From: DASRHY01 sp035650275
GTDB lineage: Bacteria; Actinomycetota; Actinomycetes; Propionibacteriales; Kribbellaceae
DNA: 64,000 nt
NCBI GenBank assembly: GCA_035650275.1
Contig: DASRHY010000079.1
Coordinates: forward strand, 8,544 to 72,543
Direction of reading: 5' to 3'
Shown: one piece after another, positions 32,869 to 42,163 of the stretch
Position numbering within the stretch: the first letter of the stretch is position 1
How the letters are laid out: every line of letters begins with the position of its first letter
Program-made: the position numbers and the translations under genes
Notes under the pieces: generated by a model
Databases searched by the model: none
Told to the model about the DNA's origin: nothing
Seen by the model: the letters and a program-made list of their open reading frames with translations, nothing else

Positions 32869-32993
32869 CCGCCTGCGCGGTACCGTAACCCGGCCCGTGC
32901 GCCCCTCCCGCCAAGTCGACGTCCGCAATGGGTTGTGCACTGTCCGTGACAGGCGCAGACTCGAACTGTCTCGGCGTTGGCGAGGAGGGGGAC

Positions 32994-34592
32994 ATGAATC
33001 CAACGGCGGCCGAGCAGATCGACGCGACTGATCGCGATATCGACAGTCTGTTCACCACCCAGCGGCCTTTGGGCCCGATTGCTGTATCGGGCAGCGAACG
33101 CCCGGCGCGGCTGCGTGCGTTCTATGACACCCGTGTAAATCTGCATTTGCAGTCGGAGCACAGCCCGCCTACGTTCATTGTCGGCCGGCGAGGATCGGGG
33201 AAGACCGCATTGCTGCTCTCCCGCGAATTCGACCCGTCCAACATGACGGTCCGGCTCAGCGCCCAAGGCGCCTTCTCAAAGGTGCAGTCGGCAGCTGATC
33301 TCCTCAGCACGCGAATGGTGCTCACCGTGGAGGGAGTCGCCGAGTTGTGGGATCTGCTCCTGTGGGCGCCGATCGTCGTTCGCGTAGCGACGTCACCGAG
33401 GCACGAGGTCGACCCGCAGCTCGAGCTCCAGATCCTGTGGGAGGAGACAGCCGAGGCGCGGCGGCTCATCGCGGGCGACGACAGCTACGACGACACGGTG
33501 CTCAGCTTCATCACGGGCCGGCTGATCGATCACATCAGGGACAGCGAGAACCTGATCGGCATCGACAGTCTCCGGCGCGATTTCAGGTTGGCACACAGAC
33601 CCTGGGGTGAAGTGATCAGAGCGGCGCTCGAGGTGCTGCGCCGCCGAGGTACGCCGGTCTTCGTGCTCGTCGACTCCTTGGAGAACGTAGGTAGCCACGT
33701 CGCCCGCATCGAAGAAACCCTGCAGGGTCTGTTCCATCACGTCGGCAATCTCGGCCTGAAGACAAGTCCTGTGAACTATCGGGTGCAGTGCTGCTTCCCG
33801 AGCGAACTTTGGCCGCTCCTGGATCGCATCTCCGCAAACCCAGTGAAGGATTTCGCGGGTCGAATGGTCCTGCAGTGGCGCTGGCAGGATCTGCTGGAGG
33901 CCGTCGGCATGCGGCTGCGCATCTTCCTGAAGCACCGGTATCCCAAGCTGCTCAGAGGAGTCGGGCCATCCGATTATCGAGAACACCTCGATCGGGTTCT
34001 GCCACCGTCGTTCATAACGCCGGAGGGAATCGCCGAACAAACCGTGGGCTACATTCTTCGCCACACTCAGTTGCTGCCGCGACAGGTGCTGTACATCTTC
34101 AACGAGGCGCTGCACAGAGCGATCGCCGCTACGAAGCTTCCGGTTGTGCGGGACACGGACGTCGTCAGCGCTGTTGCGGAGGTCGAGGCGACGCTCTGTC
34201 CCGAGGTGTTCTCGGCCTACGGTTTCCGCTATCCGCGCGCTCATGACGTCGCACGCCGACTCATTCCGTATTTGCCCTTCTCGTTCGACGACGGCTATCT
34301 GCACCGTTCCTGTAACCGAGCGGCCATCAAGGCTGATTTCGGACTCGACTACAGGGAGGTCCGGGAGATGTTTACAGATCTCGGCATTATCGGCCGGTAC
34401 CTTGGTGAGACGGAGCGTTATCTTCGCGCGGAATTTTCCTATTCAGTAGATGGACACCTGATCCTGTCGCCGGACGAGAATTACTGCCTACATCCGCTCT
34501 TCGTTCGGCAGTACAACGCAAAGGGAAGTCTCAATCGCAGCTTCGGTGGTAAGCCGGTCTACCCGTCGGGAATGCCAGAGTCGCTGTTATGA
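32994..34592 (+). CDS. P-loop NTPase of unknown role, partner of a patatin-like phospholipase
   Basis: 532-residue soluble protein; GAGGAGGGG precedes the ATG at 32994. Walker A is GRRGSGKT at residues 64-71 and Walker B VFVLVDSLE at 222-230 (D227, E230). Downstream is an Arg/Trp-rich helical region and a C-terminal winged-helix-like segment (residues ~440-500). It resembles Sll1717-type/STAND-like P-loop ATPases, but no sensor repeats are visible. The last sense codon is TTA (34587-34589), whose A begins the ATG of the phospholipase. Its base composition is clearly less GC-rich than its neighbours, suggesting transfer. A nucleotide-driven sensor or regulator of the phospholipase is inferred. 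Confidence 0.75.
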   Translation: MNPTAAEQIDATDRDIDSLFTTQRPLGPIAVSGSERPARLRAFYDTRVNLHLQSEHSPPTFIVGRRGSGKTALLLSREFDPSNMTVRLSAQGAFSKVQSAADLLSTRMVLTVEGVAELWDLLLWAPIVVRVATSPRHEVDPQLELQILWEETAEARRLIAGDDSYDDTVLSFITGRLIDHIRDSENLIGIDSLRRDFRLAHRPWGEVIRAALEVLRRRGTPVFVLVDSLENVGSHVARIEETLQGLFHHVGNLGLKTSPVNYRVQCCFPSELWPLLDRISANPVKDFAGRMVLQWRWQDLLEAVGMRLRIFLKHRYPKLLRGVGPSDYREHLDRVLPPSFITPEGIAEQTVGYILRHTQLLPRQVLYIFNEALHRAIAATKLPVVRDTDVVSAVAEVEATLCPEVFSAYGFRYPRAHDVARRLIPYLPFSFDDGYLHRSCNRAAIKADFGLDYREVREMFTDLGIIGRYLGETERYLRAEFSYSVDGHLILSPDENYCLHPLFVRQYNAKGSLNRSFGGKPVYPSGMPESLL

Positions 34593-36643
34593 CCGCGGAT
34601 CCTGCTTCATCCTTCCGGTACCTCGGCGAACCAACTGGAATCGACTCGATCGGGATCGCACTGTCTGGTGGCGGCGTGCGCGCCGCGTGCCTTGGCCTCG
34701 GTGCGCTGCAGGTTGCGGAGGAGTCCGGCGTACTGAACCGCGCTCGCTATGTGTCCGCTGTGTCAGGTGGCAGTTACACGGCCGTCGCCTTCTTGTCGGC
34801 GCGAGCCCAGATACCGGTGGACGCGCCGCCGACTGACGGTGTAGCGCCGTGGTGTCGAGGCTCGCCGGAAGAGGCGCACCTTCGCCGGAATCTGCGCTAC
34901 CTCGGAGAGGATCCTTCCGACCTGTTCCTTGCGGCAGTGCGTTACTGCCTGACACTGCTGATCAATCTGATTCCGTTCGTGGCTGCGATTGTCCTGGGCG
35001 GCGCGTTGGCGGGACTCGGCTATCAGCTGACTGACGCCCTGATGGTTCGCGACGACAGGCTCGGAGCCCGGTACGTCGGCGGCCGCTGGATTGCGGCGGC
35101 TTGCGTCGCGGTGGCCGCCGTCATCCTGCTCGAGTCGAGATCGACCCCAGCGTCGATCCAGCGGCGCGTCCGTCGGACTGCCACTGTGGTCGTCGCCGCG
35201 CTCGTGATGCCGGAGCTTATCGTCGTCGTGACGCGCGCTTTGGACTCCAGAACATTCGACATCGCGGCGGTTACTCGACTGGCGGCCCTGTCGACTCTGC
35301 TCCTCGTCATCGCGACACTGGTGTTCCGGTCACAGTGGGCGTTTACGCCCAGCCTGCCGCGCGAGATCATCCGCCGCGTGCTCCGCTTTGCCTTTGCCGC
35401 CCTGATGCTGGCGGTGTTTTGGCTGCCGCTCCTGCTCGTCGCAGCGCAGGCCAGCCAGAGCGCTCCGGCCACGATCCTCCTGGTCACCGTTGCAGCGCTG
35501 GCGATACTGCTTCTGTTCGGCCTTGTCATTCATGCGAACCAGACCTCGCTCCACCGGCCGTACGCCAGCCGGCTGAACCGGGCGTACGTCGTCTGGACAG
35601 GGCGCGGGTCGTCCGCCAACGACAGCGCCGATGACACAGCCGATGACAGAGCCGATGACACAGTGGTGCGCGGTGACCTGCGACTGTCAGAGGTGCCGCT
35701 CGAGGCAACGCACAGGACGGGACTGCCGCAACTCCTCATCTGCGCTTCGATCAACCTTCGCGAGAGCGAGTCGGCTGAGGGTGAGGGATGCGCCTCCTTG
35801 GTCTTCTCGTCCGACTATGTCGGCGGTGCCGCAACAGGCTCGACGGTCGATCCGGCTGTCTTCAAGCGCCTGGACTGCGCCACGCTCGTCGCTGCTTCCG
35901 GAGCGGCCGTTGCGCCCAACATGGGCCGGTACACCCGCCGGGCCAGTCGGGCGGCCCTGGCTCTGATCAACCTCCGGCTGGGACTGTGGCTACACAACCC
36001 GTTGCAGCCGTCGGCCGAGAACAGTGGTGGCCGGATACGAAGCTGGGCCCTGGCGGGCTGGCGCGAGCCCGGACCTCTGGCGACGTGGCGGGAGGCCCTG
36101 GGCGACCTGTCCATCAAGCATCGGTACGTCTTCGTCTCAGACGGAGGTCACTGGGACAACTCAGGGATCGTCGAACTCCTGAGGCGGCGATCCCGGACCA
36201 TCTTCGCGGTCGACGCCTCGGTGGATTCGCGCCGGCTCGGCAACCTGCTGAGGATGATTGCGCTTGCGCGTAGTGAACTCGGGGTCGAGTTCCGCGCCGA
36301 CGGGAGCTTGCTCGACTCCGTCGAACCCGTACTTCGGATCCCGTTCGTGTATCCGGACGATACCGCCACCAGCCCAGCCAACTACCTGATTCTGCTTCGC
36401 ACTCACATCAACGCTCGGATGCCCAGCGACCTCGTCGCGCTCGCCATCGGTCGGGATGCCTTTCCGCGGCATGCAACCCTCAACCAGTTCCTGATGGCTC
36501 GTGATGTCGACGCGTACGTTGCGCTGGGCCGCTGGCTCTTCAAGGAGGGTGTTCTCCTGGCCGATCTGCCGCCTCTGGGGCCTCAGCTGGAGCCCTCAGG
36601 TCACGTTGGGACTGTCACCGAGGCTGTCCGATCAACGGTGTAG
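34589..36643 (+). CDS. Membrane-embedded patatin-like phospholipase
   Basis: 684 residues. The oxyanion motif SGGGVR is at residues 26-31, the nucleophile serine at about S59 in AVSGGSY, and the catalytic aspartate is D518 in SDGGHWDNSG. All parts of the Ser-Asp dyad are therefore present. Between them lie about six hydrophobic helices (roughly residues 118-317) and an acidic Asp/Ala/Thr repeat linker, so the catalytic fold is split by a membrane domain. Patatins hydrolyse membrane lipids. The start overlaps the NTPase stop (ATGA), indicating fixed stoichiometry. The product could damage the cell membrane when activated; toxicity is inferred. Confidence 0.82.
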   Translation: MTADPASSFRYLGEPTGIDSIGIALSGGGVRAACLGLGALQVAEESGVLNRARYVSAVSGGSYTAVAFLSARAQIPVDAPPTDGVAPWCRGSPEEAHLRRNLRYLGEDPSDLFLAAVRYCLTLLINLIPFVAAIVLGGALAGLGYQLTDALMVRDDRLGARYVGGRWIAAACVAVAAVILLESRSTPASIQRRVRRTATVVVAALVMPELIVVVTRALDSRTFDIAAVTRLAALSTLLLVIATLVFRSQWAFTPSLPREIIRRVLRFAFAALMLAVFWLPLLLVAAQASQSAPATILLVTVAALAILLLFGLVIHANQTSLHRPYASRLNRAYVVWTGRGSSANDSADDTADDRADDTVVRGDLRLSEVPLEATHRTGLPQLLICASINLRESESAEGEGCASLVFSSDYVGGAATGSTVDPAVFKRLDCATLVAASGAAVAPNMGRYTRRASRAALALINLRLGLWLHNPLQPSAENSGGRIRSWALAGWREPGPLATWREALGDLSIKHRYVFVSDGGHWDNSGIVELLRRRSRTIFAVDASVDSRRLGNLLRMIALARSELGVEFRADGSLLDSVEPVLRIPFVYPDDTATSPANYLILLRTHINARMPSDLVALAIGRDAFPRHATLNQFLMARDVDAYVALGRWLFKEGVLLADLPPLGPQLEPSGHVGTVTEAVRSTV
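35630..35665 (+). repeat. 12-bp tandem repeat in the phospholipase linker
   Basis: Three units related to GCCGATGACACA encode a DDTA/DDRA/DDTV acidic linker between the last membrane helix and the C-terminal catalytic part. Copy-number change would alter linker length in steps of four residues. Confidence 0.75.
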
Positions 36644-36688
36644 CTGGTCTGGTGTGCGGCGCCGACCTGCCCTGGAGCAAGGCGCTGG

Positions 36689-39052
36689 TCATGCCCGGCG
36701 ACGCAGCCGGACGTCGCCCAGGCCACGTGCCACCAGCAGCTCGCCGCGGGCGAGCCGTTCCCAGGCGTGCCGGGCCGGGTCCCAGGTGCGCCACATCCGG
36801 TCGTCGCACGCGACCGTGACCGTGGCGGTCGCTCCCGCGCGCACTTCCGCAGCGGCCCAGCCCACCAGCCGCACCGGCTGGCCGTCCTGCTGGGGGTCGA
36901 GGTACACCTGCACGACCTCGCGCGAGTCGTAGGCCGAGGTGTTGGTGACCTCGACCGTGACGGTCCGCCCGGAGACGTGGCCGCCGCCGTACGACCAGGA
37001 TCCGTAGCCGAGGCCGTGCCCGAACCAGAACGCCGGCTCGGGTGCGAGGCCGGCCGGGGCGTGACCGCGATAACCGACGTACAGACCCTCGGTGTAGTGC
37101 AGCTCCCCGCCGGTCGGTGCGACGTCCCAGGCCGGTGCCGCCCCGTCGGCCGCCGGGAACGTCGTGACGAGGCGCCCGGACGGCTCGAACTCGTTGAGCA
37201 GGGCGGCGGCGACGGCATGGCCGCCCTCTTGTCCGGGAAGTCCCACCCACAGCACGGCATCGACCTTGTCGAGCCACGGCATCAGCACGGGCGTGGCCGC
37301 GTTGACGACGACGATCGTACGGCGCGCCGCGTCGGCGACGGCCGACACCAGCTCGTCCTGCCGCCCGGGCAGCGCGAGCGTGCTCTTGTCGACCGCCTCG
37401 GTCTCCTGCTCCTCGGTCAGGCCGACCACGACGACCGCGACGTCGGCAGCCGCTGCCGCCTTGACAGCGGCGGCCACGGCCTCGTCGTCGGCAGCCGGGG
37501 TCGGCTCGGCGACGATGCCCAACCCGGCCTCGCCGCCCAGGATCCGCGCCTCCGCGACCAGCTCGGTCGGGGCGTCCAGGACGAGGTCGGCCTGCCAGCC
37601 GGGCGGTCGCAGCACGGCCTCGGCAAGGTCCGTGCTCTCGGTGCGCAGCGTCGCCTCGTGGGTGAGCTCGCCGGCCCGGACCGTCCACGACGCGAGGCCC
37701 AGCACCCCGATCGTCATCGCGCCGGCCGGCACGACGGCCGAGAGCTCGGCTCGCGCGACGGGCGCCATGCCCGGCAGCCCGACCATGACGAGCGCCTCCT
37801 CCGTGACCGAGTCCTCGAGCAGCGCCCCGGACTCGTCGTACAGCCGGACCCGGATCCCGGGCATGCCGGTCACCGGGTTGCTGACGTACGCCGGCCTGGC
37901 CGGGCGCGGCCGGGTCCGCACGCTCACCCCGTCGAGGACCGACAACCGTCCGCCGAGCCTGGTGCGGAGTCCCTCGGCGACGCTGATCTGGTGGGGCGGC
38001 CGGACCTGCGCCGAGCCGCCACCCATGCACTGCGTCTCGACCGCGTGCCGGCCGATCAGCGCAACCGACGTGTCCGTTGCCAGCGGCAACGTACCGTCGT
38101 TGGTCAGCACGGTCATGCCCGCCACGGCCAGTTCGAGCAGCTGCTCACGCCGTCGCCCGCTGTCGGGCTCCGGCAGGTCCTGCTGCTGCGGGTGTTGGTT
38201 GCCTAGGGCACCGACCCGCGTGGCCAGCCTGAGCAGTCGCCGTACGTGGTCGTCGATCACGTCGACCGGAACGTCTCCGGCGTCGACGGCCGAGACGAGC
38301 GCGTCGCCCCACGGCCCGGTGGGACCGGGCATCACGAGGTCGAGCCCGCCGTTGGCGGCGGGCGCCGCGGACTTGGTCGCGAACCAGTCCGACATCAGCA
38401 GACCGGTCCAGCCCCACTCGTCCTTGAGGATGCCGTTGTTGATCTCGTCCTGCTCCGTCGCCGGGACGCCGTTGACGTCGTTGTACGCCGCCATGACCGA
38501 CCACGGGTCGGCGTCGGCGACGGCGATCTCGAACGGCAGCAGGTACACCTCTCGCAGGGTGCGCTCGTCGACGACGCTGTTCACCGTGTGCCGCTCGGTC
38601 TCGGCCTCGTTGGCCACCAGATGCTTCAGGCAGGCGCCGACACCGCGCGACTGCAGTCCCTCGACGTAGGCCGCCGCGAGCAGGCCGGTCAGCAGCGGGT
38701 CCTCCGAGTACGCCTCGAAGAGCCTGCCGCCCAGGGGCGAGCGGTGCAGGTTGATGGTGGGACCGAGGACGACGTGGATGTCCTGCCGCTGTGCCTCCTC
38801 GGCCAGCAGCTCGCCGACGGCGGACGCCGTGCCGACGTCCCAGGTCGCGGCGAGCAAGGTCGCGTTGGGTAGGAGGCTGGTCTGCCTCCCGCCAGTGAAC
38901 TCCAGACCCCGGACGCCGGTAGGCCCGTCGGAGAAGGCCATCGGCCGCAGGCCGATCGACTCCTCGCCGTGGAGCGTGAAGAAGCTGGCTCCGGTCAGCA
39001 GCCGGACCTTGGTCTGGAGGTCGAGCTTGCCGAGCAGGCCGTCGAGGTCCAT
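36689..39052 (-). CDS. Glycoside hydrolase family 3 (beta-glucosidase-like)
   Basis: 787 residues from the ATG at 39052, sharing one base with the stop of the rhamnosidase gene; the longer frame only reads over that gene. The GH3 (beta/alpha)8 domain begins LLTGASFFTL and has FSDGPTGVRG, HLVANEAETERHTVNS and the nucleophile Asp in GLLMSDWFATKSA. A second alpha/beta domain contains the glycan-binding loop. The C-terminal fibronectin-III-like domain is near residues 690-780 (VTVEVTNTSAYDSREVVQVYLDP). No signal peptide, so it acts in the cytoplasm on imported glycosides. The exact specificity is open. Confidence 0.9.
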   Translation of the reverse strand: MDLDGLLGKLDLQTKVRLLTGASFFTLHGEESIGLRPMAFSDGPTGVRGLEFTGGRQTSLLPNATLLAATWDVGTASAVGELLAEEAQRQDIHVVLGPTINLHRSPLGGRLFEAYSEDPLLTGLLAAAYVEGLQSRGVGACLKHLVANEAETERHTVNSVVDERTLREVYLLPFEIAVADADPWSVMAAYNDVNGVPATEQDEINNGILKDEWGWTGLLMSDWFATKSAAPAANGGLDLVMPGPTGPWGDALVSAVDAGDVPVDVIDDHVRRLLRLATRVGALGNQHPQQQDLPEPDSGRRREQLLELAVAGMTVLTNDGTLPLATDTSVALIGRHAVETQCMGGGSAQVRPPHQISVAEGLRTRLGGRLSVLDGVSVRTRPRPARPAYVSNPVTGMPGIRVRLYDESGALLEDSVTEEALVMVGLPGMAPVARAELSAVVPAGAMTIGVLGLASWTVRAGELTHEATLRTESTDLAEAVLRPPGWQADLVLDAPTELVAEARILGGEAGLGIVAEPTPAADDEAVAAAVKAAAAADVAVVVVGLTEEQETEAVDKSTLALPGRQDELVSAVADAARRTIVVVNAATPVLMPWLDKVDAVLWVGLPGQEGGHAVAAALLNEFEPSGRLVTTFPAADGAAPAWDVAPTGGELHYTEGLYVGYRGHAPAGLAPEPAFWFGHGLGYGSWSYGGGHVSGRTVTVEVTNTSAYDSREVVQVYLDPQQDGQPVRLVGWAAAEVRAGATATVTVACDDRMWRTWDPARHAWERLARGELLVARGLGDVRLRRRA

Positions 39053-41307
39053 CAGGACTCCGCGGTGTGGACGTGGTGACCGGCTCCGAGCTCGACGTCG
39101 GGTGCGCCCGGCAGCGAGAGGACACCGTTGACACCGGGCGGCAGGTCCACCTCGACGACAAGCGCAGCATCCTCGCGTCGCCAGTTGACGCGCACCGAGC
39201 CGTGGCGTGTCTCCAGCCGGGTGTCGGCCCAGGTCAGACCGCCACCCGGGCGAGGGGCGATGCGCACGCGGGAGTAGCCAGGCTCGGCGGGCGCGATGCC
39301 GCCGATCGTGCGGTGCATCCAGTCCGCCACGGCGCCCAGCGCGTAGTGGTTGAAGCTCGTCATTTCGCCAGGGTTGATCGTCCCGTCGGGCAGCATCGAG
39401 TCCCACCGCTCCCAGACGGTCGTGGCGCCCATCGTCACGGGGTAGAGCCACGACGGGCACTCACGCTGCATGAGCAACGCGTAGGCGTCGTCGAGGTGCC
39501 CGGTCTTCGTCAGCGCGTCGGTGATGAACGGGGTGCCGGCGAAGCCGGTCGAGATCTTGTGGCCGCTCTCGGCGACCAGCTGGGCCAGCCGCTTGCCGGC
39601 GAGCTGCTCGGTCTCCTCGTCGAGCAGCTCGAAGGCGATCGCCAGGGTGTAGACCGTGGTGCAGTCCGAGACGATGGTGCCGCCACCGGAGACGTAGTGC
39701 TCGTTGAAGGCGTCGCGGGTGCGCTCTGCCAGGGCGTCGAAGATCTCGGCCTCGTCGGCGTGGCCGACCAGCGCGGCCGTCTCGGACACGATCCGCGCGG
39801 AGCGGTACAGGCACGCGGTCGCCACGACGCCCTTGTCGGCCTTGGCGTTCCACGGCTCGTGCGGGGAGGCGTCCGGGTCCAGCCAGTCGCCGAACTGGAA
39901 GCCGGTGTCCCACAGCCCGTTCGGCGACGTGAGCGACGCGGCCCGGCGCACGTGGGCGGCCATCGAGTCGTACTGCCGCTCGAGCACGGCGCGGTCGCCG
40001 TAAGCCTGGTAGAGCGTCCAGGGCACCCACACCGCGGCGTCGCTCCACACGGCGGTGCTGTCCGGCTCGGGGAACTCCGCCGGGCCGGGCAGGAGCTTGA
40101 GCACGTCCGGCACCACGAAGGGCACCATGCCTTCGTGGTGGCGCTGCTCCTGGGCCAGGTCGAGCAGCCAGTCGCGGAGGAAGGCGTCTACGTCGAACAG
40201 GTACGCCGCGGACGGGGCGAAGGCCGCGATGTCACCGGTCCAGCCGAGTCGCTCGTTGCGCTGCGGGCAGTCGGTCGGCAGGTCGAGGAAGTTGCCCTTG
40301 GTTCCCCACACGACGTTGTGGTGCAGTTGGTTCAGCAACGGGTCTGAGCAGTCGAAGAACCCGGTCCGGCGCAGCTCGGAGTGCACCACGACGGCCTCGA
40401 CGGAGTCGGTCGTGAGCTCGCCGGGCCAGCCGGTGATCTCGGCGTACTGGAAACCGTGGAAGGTCTTGGTGGGCTCGAAGAAGTCCTCGCCGCCGCTGAG
40501 GATGAAGCGGTCGGTCGCCTGCGCGTCCCGCAGTGGCCGCACGCCGAGCTCGCCGTCCTCGAGCACCTCGGCGTGCCGGATCCGGATCTCGCTGCCACGC
40601 GGCCCGCGGACCGTGAACCGCAGCCAGCCGACCAGGTTCTGGCCGAAGTCGAGCAGTGTGCGACCGGACGGCGAGGTCCAGATCCTCACCGGATGCACCA
40701 CCTCGTGGCGCGTCACCGGCGGACCGACGTACGGCGTGAGTCGGGCGGCGTCGAAGTCGATCCTGCGCGCATGCAGCGCCCATGGCAGCTTCGCGCCGAA
40801 CGTGTACCAATCGGCGTCGCGCCGGCCGGCGTCGATGGTCTGCCCGTCGTAGATGTCGTCCGCCAGGACGTCGGAGCTTGACGCGGTCCAGGTCTCGTCG
40901 GTGCCGACGACCTGGCGGTGCCCGTCGGCGAACCCGATCTCCAGCTGGGCGATGATCCCGAGCTCCTTGCCGTACAGCTCCCGCATCCCGGCGAAGGCGA
41001 GGCGGCCGCGGTACCAGCCGTTGCCGACGGACACGGTCAGGACGTTGCGGTCCTCGAGCTGCCCGGCGACGTCGTACGAGCGGTAGCGCAGCCGCCACTC
41101 GTACGAGCTCCAACCGGGGCTGAGCACGTCGTCGCCTACGGGGCGGCCGTTGATCTCGGCCTCGTAGACACCGAGGCTGCTGATGTGCAGCAGCGCGGTG
41201 TCCACGGGGCCGTGCCCGGCATCGAGCTCGAGCTCCTTGCGGAACAGGGGTGCGGTGCCGAGATCGGCGACCGGGGTGATCATCGAGGCGGACCAGGAGA
41301 CGGACAT
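39052..41307 (-). CDS. Alpha-L-rhamnosidase (GH78)
   Basis: 751 residues; the ATG at 41307 follows GAAAGG at a good distance, while a GTG at 41313 is also in frame. An N-terminal beta-sandwich (GVYEAEINGRPVGDDVLSPGWSSYEWRLRYRSYDV) precedes the (alpha/alpha)6 catalytic domain with TDCPQRNERLGWTGDIAAFAPSAAYLFDVDAFL, where the acid residues of GH78 lie, and a C-terminal sandwich. No signal peptide: it releases L-rhamnose from glycosides inside the cell. It is coupled to the GH3 gene and follows the sugar permeases by 26 bases. Confidence 0.93.
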   Translation of the reverse strand: MSVSWSASMITPVADLGTAPLFRKELELDAGHGPVDTALLHISSLGVYEAEINGRPVGDDVLSPGWSSYEWRLRYRSYDVAGQLEDRNVLTVSVGNGWYRGRLAFAGMRELYGKELGIIAQLEIGFADGHRQVVGTDETWTASSSDVLADDIYDGQTIDAGRRDADWYTFGAKLPWALHARRIDFDAARLTPYVGPPVTRHEVVHPVRIWTSPSGRTLLDFGQNLVGWLRFTVRGPRGSEIRIRHAEVLEDGELGVRPLRDAQATDRFILSGGEDFFEPTKTFHGFQYAEITGWPGELTTDSVEAVVVHSELRRTGFFDCSDPLLNQLHHNVVWGTKGNFLDLPTDCPQRNERLGWTGDIAAFAPSAAYLFDVDAFLRDWLLDLAQEQRHHEGMVPFVVPDVLKLLPGPAEFPEPDSTAVWSDAAVWVPWTLYQAYGDRAVLERQYDSMAAHVRRAASLTSPNGLWDTGFQFGDWLDPDASPHEPWNAKADKGVVATACLYRSARIVSETAALVGHADEAEIFDALAERTRDAFNEHYVSGGGTIVSDCTTVYTLAIAFELLDEETEQLAGKRLAQLVAESGHKISTGFAGTPFITDALTKTGHLDDAYALLMQRECPSWLYPVTMGATTVWERWDSMLPDGTINPGEMTSFNHYALGAVADWMHRTIGGIAPAEPGYSRVRIAPRPGGGLTWADTRLETRHGSVRVNWRREDAALVVEVDLPPGVNGVLSLPGAPDVELGAGHHVHTAES

Positions 41308-41332
41308 GTGCACCTTTCGGTTGAGGCTCGGC

Positions 41333-42163
41333 TCAGCCCTTGACGGATCCGGCGGTGAGGCCGGAGACGATCTGCCGCTGGAAGAACAGGAACAGCAGCA
41401 GCGGCGGGATGGTGATGAGCAGGATGTCGGCGAACAGGAGGTTGTACGAGGTGTTGTACTGGCTCTGGAAGTTGAACAGCGTGAGCTGCACGGTGGCGTT
41501 CTCGTCGCCGGGCAGGAAGTAGAGCGGGTTGGTGAAGTCGTTCCACACGAAGACCGTCTGCACCACCACGACCGTGACGATCACGGGCCGCAGCAGCGGG
41601 AAGATGATCCGGAAGAACAGGCCGAGTGGACCGGCACCGTCCACGATCGCCGCCTCGTCGAGCTGACGCGGGATCGTCGAGATGAAGGCCTGGAAGAGCA
41701 GCACGCAGAAGGACAGGCCGAAGGCGATCTCCACCAGGATCAGGCCGTGCATGGTCTTGAAGATCCCGAGCTCCTGCATCACCCAGATGGTGGGTACGAC
41801 GGCCGGAGGGATGATCAGCCCGGCGAGCATCAGGATGTTGATGGGAACGTTCCACCGGCTCTTGCGCCGCTGGAGGACGAAGGCCACCATCGCGGCGAGG
41901 ATCACCATGACGGCGACGCTCGCCACCGTGAGGATCGTGCTGTTGATGAACGCGACCACCAGGATGTAGTCGCGGGTCCGGAATACGTCCTTGACGTTCT
42001 GGATCAGCTGCCAGTTGTCGGGCCAGGAGAAGCGAAACGTGGCGGCTTCTTCCTGGTTCATGGCCGCTGTGAACAGGATGAACGCGAATGGCAGCAGGAA
42101 GATGACGCTGAACAGGGCGAGCGCGATCGCGCTGAGCAGGTAGTTGGGCCGACGGCTTGTCAT
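41333..42163 (-). CDS. Carbohydrate ABC transporter permease (MalG-like)
   Basis: 276 residues from the ATG at 42163, overlapping the stop of the MalF-like gene (ATGA). Six helices. The EAA-type coupling loop reads QLDEAAIVDGAGPLGLFFRIIFPLLRPV. The C-terminus LTAGSVKG is the usual MalG ending. Confidence 0.94.
   Translation of the reverse strand: MTSRRPNYLLSAIALALFSVIFLLPFAFILFTAAMNQEEAATFRFSWPDNWQLIQNVKDVFRTRDYILVVAFINSTILTVASVAVMVILAAMVAFVLQRRKSRWNVPINILMLAGLIIPPAVVPTIWVMQELGIFKTMHGLILVEIAFGLSFCVLLFQAFISTIPRQLDEAAIVDGAGPLGLFFRIIFPLLRPVIVTVVVVQTVFVWNDFTNPLYFLPGDENATVQLTLFNFQSQYNTSYNLLFADILLITIPPLLLFLFFQRQIVSGLTAGSVKG

Noticed and set aside
33142..33151. Another TGCATTTGCA box, near the start of the NTPase gene
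   Set aside because: It lies within the coding sequence, single and far from the XRE/DUF397 patch; a chance match is the simpler reading.
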